A program made the translations under genes and the position numbers. The notes beneath the pieces were generated by a model. It ran no database searches. It was not told where the DNA came from and worked only from the letters and a program-made list of their open reading frames with translations. Below are positions 35,079 through 44,094 of a DNA stretch of 47,633 nucleotides, piece after piece; the stretch's first letter is position 1; each line of letters begins with the position of its first letter. Origin of the DNA: JAFGMQ01 sp036733345 (GTDB taxonomy: Bacteria > Desulfobacterota > DSM-4660 > Desulfatiglandales > Desulfatiglandaceae); contig DAINAR010000025.1 of the NCBI GenBank assembly GCA_036733345.1, positions 1 through 47,633 on the forward strand, given 5' to 3'.

Positions 35079-35936
35079 TCAAAATGTTTTACGAGCAGTC
35101 GCAAAAGACCTTGATGGACGGCTGTTATAGAGTATTTTCTTAAATAACCTTTTGGACTTGGTGAGGTGAAGATCCTTGTCTCCCATGGGTTCATAAAGAA
35201 GACAGGGCGATGTTGCAGGATTTTTTAATATATCTTTGACAAGGCGACAGGAGAGATCAATCATAAGGCCCAGAAATCTGTGAAATACCTTTTTTCTTGC
35301 ATAACTTCCGGAGAAAATAAAATCATGCGTAGAAAAAAAATAGTCTGATATCCTTACAGAATTTGAATATAGCAGCTTATTGGCTTTCAATTTATTAGAA
35401 CTTTTCCTTGCAGTAATATTGATAAGCTCGTCACAGACCTGGTTATCCATGGCAAGAATTTTTTTTGCAAATTTTGTGTAGGCAGGCCCGATTAGATAAT
35501 CAGCCTTAAATTCCCAGTATAAATGCCCGATTTTTTTTTGTGTGTGCCACGAATCAATTAGATTCGGGATAAATAGATTATGAGCTACGACATCTGCGGC
35601 CAGATGGCTGAGAAAACCGTAAGCAAAGGCCGCTTCTTTGTCGTTGTTTGCCTCATTTAAAAATCTGAATCCGCCCTCCCAGCTGTGAGGATGGCCTGCG
35701 TTTTTTTTCTTGCTTTTGCCTACAAAAAAATCGGCAGCCAGACAACCATACAGGTATTCTCGTGGAAAGGAAGTAATGATTTTAGCAATGGATGGCAAAA
35801 GCACGGTGGCATCACTGAGCGTGCTCAGAACAGTAGCTGTGTGAATGCCGGGCCCCCAGGCGAATGCATTTTCTGAAAAAAGAAGATCAAAAATAACGCA
35901 TACAGAAAAAGATATTAGATACTTAAAAAAAACCAT
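35079..35936 (-). CDS. Zinc-dependent phospholipase C-like secreted protein
   Basis: 285 aa. A signal peptide ends at about AFA (residue 26), leaving a new N-terminal Trp (WGPGIHTATV). In the zinc-dependent phospholipase C family (PF00882) this Trp and the nearby His bind zinc. Other likely ligands are in GHPHSWEGG and GFLSHLAADVVAHNLFIP. The second half is divergent and basic. It sits directly upstream of mutL with only three bases between them. The substrate is unknown; many such bacterial proteins have not been tested for lipase activity. Confidence 0.75.
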   Translation of the reverse strand: MVFFKYLISFSVCVIFDLLFSENAFAWGPGIHTATVLSTLSDATVLLPSIAKIITSFPREYLYGCLAADFFVGKSKKKNAGHPHSWEGGFRFLNEANNDKEAAFAYGFLSHLAADVVAHNLFIPNLIDSWHTQKKIGHLYWEFKADYLIGPAYTKFAKKILAMDNQVCDELINITARKSSNKLKANKLLYSNSVRISDYFFSTHDFIFSGSYARKKVFHRFLGLMIDLSCRLVKDILKNPATSPCLLYEPMGDKDLHLTKSKRLFKKILYNSRPSRSFATARKTF

Positions 35937-36373
35937 AAATGGAATTACTCCTCAGAAAGGAAAATAGACTGATATGAATCCATATCACACTTTTATTATT
36001 TTAATACAGATTTTTTTTATTTTATTTGGCGGGGGCTTTTTTTATTGCTATTGTAGCTATCTGTAGCAGTTATGAATCGGAATCCGGGCGATATTAATAT
36101 GATCTTAACACTTTGGGCAGACTATCCTGTTTCATTTGCCTTGAAACTATCACTTTTTACCAAGCTGTCACTAATTATGTAGGCGGAGATGCTGGTAGGC
36201 AGCTACCAGATAATCAATCAAATTTGGAAGATAACCGGTATACATCTCTTCTTTGCGGTAGGCATGTTCCTCCATGGGCCCCGCAGATTTGGTAAAAACT
36301 CATAGTTTTTGGTATGAAGATGCACTAATAGATCTCCTGTCTCTAAACTTGATATTTTAATGCATTGCATGGC
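35937..36373. other. Gene-free stretch (437 bp)
   Basis: It separates the housekeeping block from the catabolic cluster. It begins AT-rich (poly-T runs near 36010) and becomes mixed. A 34-codon frame (36171-36275, minus) has no ribosome site or recognisable similarity. No terminator or repeat was recognised. Confidence 0.5.
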
Positions 36374-36934
36374 TCATTCACCCCAACGTTTAAACAAATC
36401 ATGCTTGATACCCACATAGTCAAATATTTTTCCAATGGTTTGATTAATAATGTCATCTATGGTTTTGGGCTTGTGATAGAAAGAAGGCACAGGGGGCAGG
36501 ATATGGGCGCCCATATCCGCAGCCATGGTCATGAGCTTGAGATGACCTTTGTGAAGAGGTGTTTCTCTCACTACTAGGACTAGTTTTCGCTTTTCTTTCA
36601 AGGTCACATCCGCAGCCCTAACAAGTAGGTTCTCCGTATAGGAATTGGCAATTCCTGATAATGTTTTTACAGTGCATGGAACAACTATCATGCTGTCAGT
36701 CAGAAATGAACCGCTGGCGATGGCTGCAGCAATATCCCTGTTGTCATAAACATAGTCGGCCATGCCAGCTATTTCATTGGACTTATACCCCGTCTCGATC
36801 TCGATATTTTTCTTTCCTGCTTCAGATATGACAAGATGGGTCTCAATATCTATTTCTTTAAGAATAGCGAGCAACCTCACACCGTAGATAACACCACTTG
36901 CCCCTGCAATTCCAATGATAATTCTCCGTGTCAT
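36374..36934 (-). CDS. ubiX: Flavin prenyltransferase UbiX
   Basis: 186 aa. UbiX joins dimethylallyl phosphate to FMN to make prenylated FMN, the cofactor of UbiD decarboxylases. The N-terminus (IIIGIAGASGVIYGVRLL) is the FMN-binding signature. VVPCTVKTLSGIANSYTENL and LVLVVRETPLHKGHLKLM are the conserved prenyl-transfer and phosphate-binding segments. AAGGAGA precedes the ATG at 36934. It is the last gene of the cluster that begins with the UbiD decarboxylase 8 kb upstream on the same strand, and presumably supplies its cofactor. Confidence 0.95.
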   Translation of the reverse strand: MTRRIIIGIAGASGVIYGVRLLAILKEIDIETHLVISEAGKKNIEIETGYKSNEIAGMADYVYDNRDIAAAIASGSFLTDSMIVVPCTVKTLSGIANSYTENLLVRAADVTLKEKRKLVLVVRETPLHKGHLKLMTMAADMGAHILPPVPSFYHKPKTIDDIINQTIGKIFDYVGIKHDLFKRWGE

Positions 36935-37062
36935 ATAATGTCTCCTTTCCGCATGTTTCTTTCTGAATATGATTTTGGGATGCCTGGGGTTTGGTCATGG
37001 CTGTGCGACTGAAACAGCACCCAAAAATGTGAGCATTTTATTAGGTTTAGAAATCAGCCCTG

Positions 37063-37557
37063 TTACTCATAATAAGTGAAATTCTGCCAGAATTCATTAT
37101 CTTTGTCTTTATTTCGCCAGTCAGGGCCAAATTTCTTGTCATAGTAGGCGGCAAATCTGTCAAACCATCGCCACCAAAGGCTTTTTCCTTTTTCTTTGGC
37201 CTCCAGAACATCATTTAAATAAGTTGCGATATAGCCAAGATGGTCTTTAGGTATATAAAAGGCTGCTCCCTCTTTAAAAGATTTTACCGTGTTTTCGGGG
37301 CTCAATGCATGGGCGGTCAGCATTACGGCTGTAACATCTTTTTTGTTGGCAATTTCCAAAAGACTATAGCCGTCAACCCCCATAATATCTAAAACAGCTA
37401 TATCAAAATATTGAGTTTCTAACAGCTGTTTTGCTGAATCAAAGCTTCCAGCTTTTACGACATCACACATCGGCAGTAATTCTTCAAGTGTTTCCAATAC
37501 ATCCGGTTCATCATCTACGATTAGAACTCTTTTGTAATTCAATAAATTCCTTTCCAT
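37063..37557 (-). CDS. Orphan single-domain response regulator
   Basis: 164 aa. Receiver domain with acidic pair D15-D16, phospho-acceptor D57 (AVLDIMG), T81 and K104. The 45-residue C-terminal tail (SLWWRWFDRFAAYYDKKFGP, then DWRNKDKD) is aromatic and charged, is not a DNA-binding domain, and is not recognised. No histidine kinase is in the window. It stands between ubiX and the amidohydrolase gene on the same strand, with a 486-bp gap upstream, so it may be separately transcribed. GAGGAG precedes the ATG. It could act by protein contact; a link to the aromatic cluster is inferred from position only. Confidence 0.8.
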   Translation of the reverse strand: MERNLLNYKRVLIVDDEPDVLETLEELLPMCDVVKAGSFDSAKQLLETQYFDIAVLDIMGVDGYSLLEIANKKDVTAVMLTAHALSPENTVKSFKEGAAFYIPKDHLGYIATYLNDVLEAKEKGKSLWWRWFDRFAAYYDKKFGPDWRNKDKDNEFWQNFTYYE

Positions 37558-38044
37558 AACAACTCCTCATATTAAAACAATCAAAGATTGCTAACTCCCT
37601 AATCGATATAATTTCGACTGAAAGTCAAATTATCTGATTAAATCAACTTTTTCATAATGCTCGATTTAATAAGCCTGTTCTTGACTTTGATTCGGGGTTG
37701 TCCCAAAGAATACCGCCTTTACCTAGACATGCTGGCTGGCAAAAAATTCGTTCTGCGGTAATTTCAAAGAAGCTTATTATGTTAACACAACGCCTAAAAT
37801 TAACTCCAATTTTTAAATTAATTGTACGCAATTCCTTCTTGTGAACAAATTTTAGATTCCTTATTGCTTTACTGTTTGATTATCAACCAGTGGATTTTGT
37901 GCCTGATCAGGTTATCCTGTGCGGTTCCCCGAGATGACCTTAAATATGTTTAGATATAGAGAATAGCGGCAAAATTATCAGGTCTTTTTCCAGGTCTAAA
38001 ATCCTGCCAAGGAATCTGAATATATCTGAAATATAAAGAAACTC
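37558..38044. other. Gene-free stretch (487 bp)
   Basis: AT-rich, no supported gene on either strand. No clear terminator or -24/-12 promoter was found. It may hold a promoter for the response regulator and ubiX. Confidence 0.45.
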
Positions 38045-39043
38045 CTACAATGGTAATTGGGCAACCTTGATAGCGTTCTCTACATATATCATCTGCCTTT
38101 CTTTATCCGTTATAGGCATTAGCTCTATTGATTCTATCGTTTGACGGGTATACCTTTCCCCCATCTGGCTGTCATAGGGGACGTCTGTAGCAAAGAGCAT
38201 ATGGTCGGCACCGCAGAAGGGGAAGGCACACATCAAACCATGGGAGTTTCCATAAATAGCAGTGTCGTAATAGAATTTCTTGAAGTACTCTATGGGAGGC
38301 ATCGTCAAGTTAAGCTTATATTTGGCCCTTCGGAGCATCTCAGCATGGTCGTAAGCCCCTTTAATTCTTTCCACCAGATAAGGAACCATGCCACCACAGT
38401 GATGAGTTATGATTTTAAGAGCGGGGTATTTTTCGAGTATTCCGCTCATGACAATCCGCGTCATAGCCGCTGTTGTCTCATAAGGCCATCCAAAGATATG
38501 AAAAATCATGTACTTAGATTTCTTTTCTGTTTTGTAGTCCGCGTGTTCAACAGGCTTTTGGGGATGGATCCAAATTGGGAGATTATATTGTTCCATTTTT
38601 TCATATAGTGGCAAAAACTCAAGTGAATCTATAGATTTATCATTGACAGGAGCGAATATTTGAACACCTCTCAGTTTCAAGTCTCTTATAGCCCTGTCGA
38701 GTTCGATCATGGCTGCATCCATGTCATTCATAGGCAGTGTCGCAACTGCCGCAGCAAATCTGTCCGGGTATTTCATGACAAGTTCAGCCATCTCGTCGTT
38801 CGCCCTTTTCGCCAAATCTATAGAAACAGCAGGGTCTTGAATAACCTCTACCGGTGGAGAGCTGAGAGTTAAGACCTGCATCATACCTTCGAATTTGTCC
38901 ATGATCCTGAAACGGTAGTCTAAATCAAAAAGCGTTGGCAGACTTTCAACCACGTCCTGGATATAGAAACCATTCGGAGCTGCTTTATAAAGTGCTTCCC
39001 GATATTTCAACGGAATAATATGTGCATTCATATCAATTTTCAT
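38045..39043 (-). CDS. ACMSD-type amidohydrolase (putative decarboxylase or hydrolase)
   Basis: 332 aa TIM-barrel metal enzyme of the amidohydrolase-2 family, which includes ACMSD, gamma-resorcylate decarboxylase and 5-carboxyvanillate decarboxylase. The start reads MKIDMNAHIIP: ACMSD has His-x-His and the resorcylate type has Glu-x-His, but here the first position is N6 with H8. Other ligands are present: H160 (IWIHPQKP), H214/H215 (THHCGG) and D287 (FATDVPYDS). GGAG lies eight bases before the ATG. It is 25 bp after the CoA ligase gene, so co-transcribed. It might decarboxylate a hydroxybenzoate or hydrolyse a ring-cleavage product. Substrate and reaction are not readable from sequence. Confidence 0.78.
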   Translation of the reverse strand: MKIDMNAHIIPLKYREALYKAAPNGFYIQDVVESLPTLFDLDYRFRIMDKFEGMMQVLTLSSPPVEVIQDPAVSIDLAKRANDEMAELVMKYPDRFAAAVATLPMNDMDAAMIELDRAIRDLKLRGVQIFAPVNDKSIDSLEFLPLYEKMEQYNLPIWIHPQKPVEHADYKTEKKSKYMIFHIFGWPYETTAAMTRIVMSGILEKYPALKIITHHCGGMVPYLVERIKGAYDHAEMLRRAKYKLNLTMPPIEYFKKFYYDTAIYGNSHGLMCAFPFCGADHMLFATDVPYDSQMGERYTRQTIESIELMPITDKERQMIYVENAIKVAQLPL

Positions 39044-39067
39044 TTTTAAATCTCCATTTGAATTAAA

Positions 39068-40600
39068 TTAATTAGATTGAGTTTCAACATAGTTCTCGTA
39101 CAAGACCTTCTTCGCAATCTTACCAGTAGGTGTCGTTGGCATCTCGCGCAGGAACAGTATTTTTCTTGGGACCTTATAACCTCCAAGGTGCTCCTTGCAA
39201 TATGCCAATACGGCTTCCTCGCTCAACTCGCCATTTTTTGGAACAATAAACGCCCCTACAATCTCCCCTCTCTCCTCGTCAGGCAAGCCGACCACAGCGA
39301 CCTCGAATACCTTATCCAGTTTACTTATGATTGTCTCGACTTCCTTTGGAAATACGCTGTAGCCGCTGGTATTAATCATTTCTTTCTTTCTTCCTACTAT
39401 GTAAACGTAGCCATCCTCATCCATTCTCGCGATATCCCCTGTATGATACCAATCTCCACGAAAACCTTCTTCATTTGCTTTTCGGAGGTTTAGATATCCT
39501 GACATCACACAGGAACGGTGAACCACCAGTTCACCCGGCTCTCCGATCGGAACCTGATTTCCACTTTCATCTTGAATTGAAATGCTTATTCCAGGGATTG
39601 CTTTACCAATCGATCCGTGTTTTTTAGCACCTTCAGGGGGAGTTATTGCTATAACTCCAGTCTCAGAGGAACCAAAGCTACGGAGAATATCGATATCAAA
39701 AATTTCAAAAAATCTTTTTGCAACTTGAGGATTTAATGCTGCAGCACCTGCAATTACAGCACGCAGGCTATGTAAATCGAAGGAGGCAGCGTTGGGAACC
39801 TCGATCATTCTGGCATACATGGTGCTGACTCCTGCCATCATGGTTATTTTGTTCTTTGCAATCATTGATAATACTGCTTCGGCATCGAAGTGCCTTACGA
39901 TAAAAGCTGTTCCGCCGCTCAATATGGACGGCATGACAACCACACCCTGGACAAACAAGTGAGACATCGGCAAGACAACAAGGTGTTTATCCACCTCAGT
40001 CATGGAAAGTACCTGCACAATTGATGCACTATGATCAAATACTAGCTTATGGCTGAGCATTGCGCCCTTCCTGTTCCCCGTTGAACCTGAAGTATAGAAT
40101 ATAGCAGCAATATCTTGCGGTTTTGGCTGTAGAGGTTCAAATTCCTCTTTACCAGCATCTATTAAATCTCTAAGAAGGTGTGTCTGCACATTTTTAAAAC
40201 ACTCCTTTGTATCATCTTCTAAAACAACATATTTAAGGCTATTAAATTTCTCCTTTGGCGGTAATTGTTTTATGAAATCCGAAGTGGTAATAATGATAGG
40301 GGCCCGGGTATCCCGTAATAAGTGGTCAATTTCAAAATCTTTCAGCATTGTATTGGTTGGAACGACGGTAAGCCCTGCCTTAAATGCTCCATACATGCCG
40401 ATGACGCTGTCAATGCTATTGGGCACGGCTAAAATAAGCCTTTGGCCTTTCTTGAGATTCAATTCGTTTCTAAATGAATAGGCCAGCCTTGTGGTTTCCA
40501 AATCAAAATCCCGGTAAGTTATAGACCTGCTCTCGTCGATAAATGCCACTTTTTGCGGGACCCTATCTGCCGTCGCCTGTAACCCGTGAAGAACATTCAT
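39068..40600 (-). CDS. AMP-forming acyl/aryl-CoA ligase
   Basis: 510 aa ANL-superfamily enzyme that makes an acyl-CoA from an acid, ATP and CoA. Core motifs: YTSGSTGNRKG (169-179), RSFGSSETG, YHTGDIARMDEDGYVYIVGR and the C-terminal catalytic lysine at about 494 (PTTPTGKIAKK). The ATG at 40600 was chosen because AAGGAGG lies seven bases upstream; the frame is open for 20 codons further. The substrate pocket cannot be read by eye. In this cluster an aromatic acid or dicarboxylate is the likely substrate. It lies after the TRAP permease with a 350-bp gap (40601-40950) in which no gene is supported. Confidence 0.9.
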   Translation of the reverse strand: MNVLHGLQATADRVPQKVAFIDESRSITYRDFDLETTRLAYSFRNELNLKKGQRLILAVPNSIDSVIGMYGAFKAGLTVVPTNTMLKDFEIDHLLRDTRAPIIITTSDFIKQLPPKEKFNSLKYVVLEDDTKECFKNVQTHLLRDLIDAGKEEFEPLQPKPQDIAAIFYTSGSTGNRKGAMLSHKLVFDHSASIVQVLSMTEVDKHLVVLPMSHLFVQGVVVMPSILSGGTAFIVRHFDAEAVLSMIAKNKITMMAGVSTMYARMIEVPNAASFDLHSLRAVIAGAAALNPQVAKRFFEIFDIDILRSFGSSETGVIAITPPEGAKKHGSIGKAIPGISISIQDESGNQVPIGEPGELVVHRSCVMSGYLNLRKANEEGFRGDWYHTGDIARMDEDGYVYIVGRKKEMINTSGYSVFPKEVETIISKLDKVFEVAVVGLPDEERGEIVGAFIVPKNGELSEEAVLAYCKEHLGGYKVPRKILFLREMPTTPTGKIAKKVLYENYVETQSN

Positions 40601-40950
40601 AAAACCCTCCTTTTTCCTTTTCTGCTCTTCTGTAAAAATATATCTCTCTTTCCTAGTCAATAATCACAAGCTGTTTTCGATGAATTTCTGCATTAATAAT
40701 GCTTTTAGAGGCCTGTAAATCAAATGATTATGAAAGATATAAAGCACCGGCCGCTTTGACGGAAGATGGTATTTATAAAGTCTTTAATATGCCGTCTAAA
40801 TCTCCCAAATATTCACTTTTCAAGGTGCTTTGAATCAATTAATTAACTTTTTATTAATCCCACCTACATATGTTAAACTTTTAAATTCATGCGTAGGTTC
40901 TTTAACCCTGTTCCCAAAATAGGGTCCATTGGGAAAGGAAAATTCTGTTT

Positions 40951-42864
40951 TTATTTTTCGCTGGAACCGCATAAACTTTGCCTGCCTATCTTTTGCTTTT
41001 TGATAATTTGGGTAAATAGCAGTAGTGTTACTGCTATAAGTCCAACGAGGTGTGTCTGCCATAACGGGATAAGTAGCAAGATTGCTACACATATAAAGAT
41101 CAACCTTTCGAATATTTTTAACTTACTCAAACAATATCCTTCAATTCCAATGGCAAAGGTTATTATTGCTATCACCCCCAAGAATATACTTGAAATCGAC
41201 TTCCCAAAGGACCCTATAAGTGCAAAACTTGGTTCATAAAGAAATATAAAAGGGACAATATATCCCGCAATTGCAAGTTTCATCGCTTTAAAAGCCAATT
41301 TAAGTTGAGATGGTGCCTCGGATATGGATGCAGCGGCATATACCGCCAAGCATACAGGCGGGGTAATCATGGATAGGGCTCCATAATAAAAGATAAACAA
41401 ATGGGCCAAGATAGGTTCTATTCCTAAGTTTATAAGAGCTGGAGCAGCTAGAACTGCAAGGAGGATATAAGCTGCCGTAGTTGGCATACCCATCCCCAGA
41501 ATTGTGCTGGTAATGGCGGTCAGGATTGCCAAAATTAATAGGCTCCCTCCTGCGATATTGGTCAAAACACGCGATAATGAAAGGCCTATTCCTGTATAAC
41601 CGACTAAACCAACTATAAATCCAGCTGCCGCACAGACAGTAATTAATTCAAAGATTGCTCTGCTGGTTTGCATAAGTATTTCTACAAGTTTACCCAAGCT
41701 CCATAGCGATCTAAATTTTTTCGGCACCATAGTAACTAATACCACTGTTGCCGTACCGTAAAGAGCAGCTAATCCAGGTTCCAAAAAAAGAACGAAAAGA
41801 ACAAAAATCAGAACAGCAAGAGGAATTAAAAAAATCCATCCTGTTTTGAGGGTCTCCTTGAAGGAGGGAATTTCGTGACGTGGCGTCCTCACCATGCCAA
41901 GAAGTTTCGCCTGAAGGTGTATTTGAACGAAAAGCCCCAAATAGTAAAGCAGAGCAGGTAGTAATGCCACTACAACAATATTTATGTAGGATATTCCCAA
42001 GAACTCGGCCATGATAAAAGCAGCTGCACCCATTACTGGAGGTACAATTTGCCCTCCTGTAGAGGCAGTTGCTTCAATAGCTCCGGCATAAGACGATGAA
42101 AAACCTGTCTTTTTCATAAGAGGAATGGTGATCATGCCAGTCCCGGCTACGTTGGCTACAGCACTACCCGAAAGGGAGCCGAACAAACTGCTTGCTAAGA
42201 CTGATACCTTAGCTGGTCCACCGCAATATCTGCCCATCAGGGATTGAGCCAGTTTAAAAAGAAAGTCGCCTCCGCCAATTTTCATTATAGTACTTCCGAA
42301 AAGGATGAAGCCAAAAACCGTAAGAGCAGCCACCCTAAGAGGTATTCCAAACATGAAGTCTGAGCCGAGATAGAGTTGAGTAAAAAGACGAGACCAAGTA
42401 ATATATCTAGTTCGAAGAATTCCAGGAATGATATTTCCGAATTTCGCATAAAGGACAAACACTAAAACGATTATAACTATTGGCCAACCCGCTACGCGGC
42501 GCACGCTCTCAAGAACTAGAAAGAATGCCAATATACCCATAATGAAATTGAACTTCGACGGAGCCCCCAATTGCAACAAAATCTTGGGGTACCAGATCGT
42601 TACATAAAGACCAACAACAAAAACCATGCCAACAAGTAGGATATCGTACCACTTGCGTTTACCACTCTTTTTGTCATTGGAAAAAGGGATTGTGAGAAAA
42701 ATGAGCGCAGTAACCAATGTCCAAAGCAAAGATAGGTATTGCTGGTTAAATAAAGAAATATTGAATAAATAAAGGGGGATGTCTATGATAAAAAAAATGG
42801 CAATTATTGGAATAGATATGCCTAAAAATTTTTGAACAAACTGCAATATTATTTGTTTATTCAT
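40951..42864 (-). CDS. TRAP transporter fused permease (DctQM, TAXI type)
   Basis: 637 aa integral membrane protein. The N-terminal part matches the small DctQ-type subunit fused to the large DctM-type subunit, as is usual for TAXI-TRAP systems. About 16-18 hydrophobic segments are visible. Typical DctM stretches include SGSAVANVAGTGMITIPLMK, EATASTGGQIVPPVMGAAAF and ILGMGMPTTAAYILLAVLAA. It imports organic acids using the sodium or proton gradient together with the binding protein encoded just upstream. The ATG at 42864 (TGGAG upstream) is preferred to the longer frame at 42918. Confidence 0.93.
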   Translation of the reverse strand: MNKQIILQFVQKFLGISIPIIAIFFIIDIPLYLFNISLFNQQYLSLLWTLVTALIFLTIPFSNDKKSGKRKWYDILLVGMVFVVGLYVTIWYPKILLQLGAPSKFNFIMGILAFFLVLESVRRVAGWPIVIIVLVFVLYAKFGNIIPGILRTRYITWSRLFTQLYLGSDFMFGIPLRVAALTVFGFILFGSTIMKIGGGDFLFKLAQSLMGRYCGGPAKVSVLASSLFGSLSGSAVANVAGTGMITIPLMKKTGFSSSYAGAIEATASTGGQIVPPVMGAAAFIMAEFLGISYINIVVVALLPALLYYLGLFVQIHLQAKLLGMVRTPRHEIPSFKETLKTGWIFLIPLAVLIFVLFVLFLEPGLAALYGTATVVLVTMVPKKFRSLWSLGKLVEILMQTSRAIFELITVCAAAGFIVGLVGYTGIGLSLSRVLTNIAGGSLLILAILTAITSTILGMGMPTTAAYILLAVLAAPALINLGIEPILAHLFIFYYGALSMITPPVCLAVYAAASISEAPSQLKLAFKAMKLAIAGYIVPFIFLYEPSFALIGSFGKSISSIFLGVIAIITFAIGIEGYCLSKLKIFERLIFICVAILLLIPLWQTHLVGLIAVTLLLFTQIIKKQKIGRQSLCGSSEK

Positions 42865-42938
42865 GTTGTTCTCCAGTTGTAAATACTTGATTTGAACGTG
42901 GGATGGCAGACGAATCATGAGGCCATGCCACGTTCAAA

Positions 42939-43955
42939 TTACTTCTCTTTATTTAAGAGTGATTGTTGAATGTTGTCCATTTCATTACCCCATACTCCCT
43001 TTTCTTTATAAAAGCGGATTGCACCGGGATGATACGGAACGGTCGCATATTTTGTAACGAATTGATCTGTTTTCCATTCCTTTAATCCGGCATGAATTGG
43101 CCAGAGTTCTTTGTTATTTTCCCATAGGGTTTTTACTATTTCATAAACGACGTCTTCAGGGATTAATTTACTTCCCACCAAATATGTCTCATACTTCATT
43201 AAATACGTAGGTTCTCTTATTCCTGATCTGTCCGGGGCAGGAACAATTTTAATGGGTACAGCCGGAAAAATATCTGCATACCTCTTAGCGGCTGTCGGGG
43301 AAGGGTCAAAGGAAAGAAAGAGTGCACCTTTAACAGCATCCAATTCCGTAATGACACCCATCCCTATGACACTTGCGCCATTAGCGTCTGCACGACCTTC
43401 AGTAACAGCCTTTATTCCTTGACTAGCACCCGGCATAGACATCATTTTAACGTCATTCGGTGTTAAGCCAAAGTTTGCCAAGGCTGCATGTGCTTGAGCC
43501 GTTTGTGCCGCACTGCCAGGATAGATGCCGACATATCTTTTACCCCTCAAATCGTTTCCAGTCTTAATCCCTGATCCTATTGATACGATTATGCCATTTA
43601 TGTTTGGTGTCCCATTGGTAATTAGGCGAATTGGAGATCCTTTTTCCAGCCATCCAAACATGCAATCATAGTTGTTCGCCATTCCCATATCGGCTTCTTG
43701 GGTGGTTATCATAGGTAACCATTCTCCAGGACCGCTTGTAGGCATAACTTTAAATTCGGTCGAAAGATGAGCGCTGAGAACTGAAGCGAGTCCAGAACCT
43801 AATGCGTAGTATTTGCTTCCTATTCCATGTGTACTAATGCTTAACACTGGCGGGAGGGATGAGGTTTTAGCTTCAGCACTTTGGAAGGTTGAAACTGTCA
43901 ATAAAAAAACAAAGCAAAGAATTTTCATAAGTTTCGGAATATTCCATCTTTCCAT
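42939..43955 (-). CDS. TAXI-family TRAP solute-binding protein
   Basis: 338 aa. A signal peptide (residues 9-29, ending AEA) is followed by a periplasmic binding fold. The family core is clear: STHGIGSKYYALGSGLASVL, then GEWLPMITTQEADMGMANNY, and the YPGSAAQTAQAHAALANFGL segment. It delivers substrate to the fused permease 74 bp downstream. Known TAXI proteins bind glutamate or other carboxylates; the substrate here is not known, and the cluster suggests an aromatic acid. AGGAG precedes the ATG. Confidence 0.93.
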   Translation of the reverse strand: MERWNIPKLMKILCFVFLLTVSTFQSAEAKTSSLPPVLSISTHGIGSKYYALGSGLASVLSAHLSTEFKVMPTSGPGEWLPMITTQEADMGMANNYDCMFGWLEKGSPIRLITNGTPNINGIIVSIGSGIKTGNDLRGKRYVGIYPGSAAQTAQAHAALANFGLTPNDVKMMSMPGASQGIKAVTEGRADANGASVIGMGVITELDAVKGALFLSFDPSPTAAKRYADIFPAVPIKIVPAPDRSGIREPTYLMKYETYLVGSKLIPEDVVYEIVKTLWENNKELWPIHAGLKEWKTDQFVTKYATVPYHPGAIRFYKEKGVWGNEMDNIQQSLLNKEK

Positions 43956-44094
43956 TTTTTTCTCCTATACTTTAGATTGGATGTTAAATAAGCACAAATA
44001 ACCTGTTGTTGACTTTATGTTTTTCACATCATTACTTCTTGGATCTGTTTGAGGTTTACATGTGAAATAAGCGGCATTTTTTTGAATGTCGCAA

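Noticed and set aside
36171..36275. 34-codon minus-strand frame in the gap before ubiX
   Set aside because: No ribosome binding site, no recognisable similarity, and very short; could be a remnant, but not supportable.
40835..41092. 85-codon minus-strand frame overlapping the end of the TRAP permease gene
   Set aside because: It overlaps the permease in another frame and resembles no family; a shadow frame.
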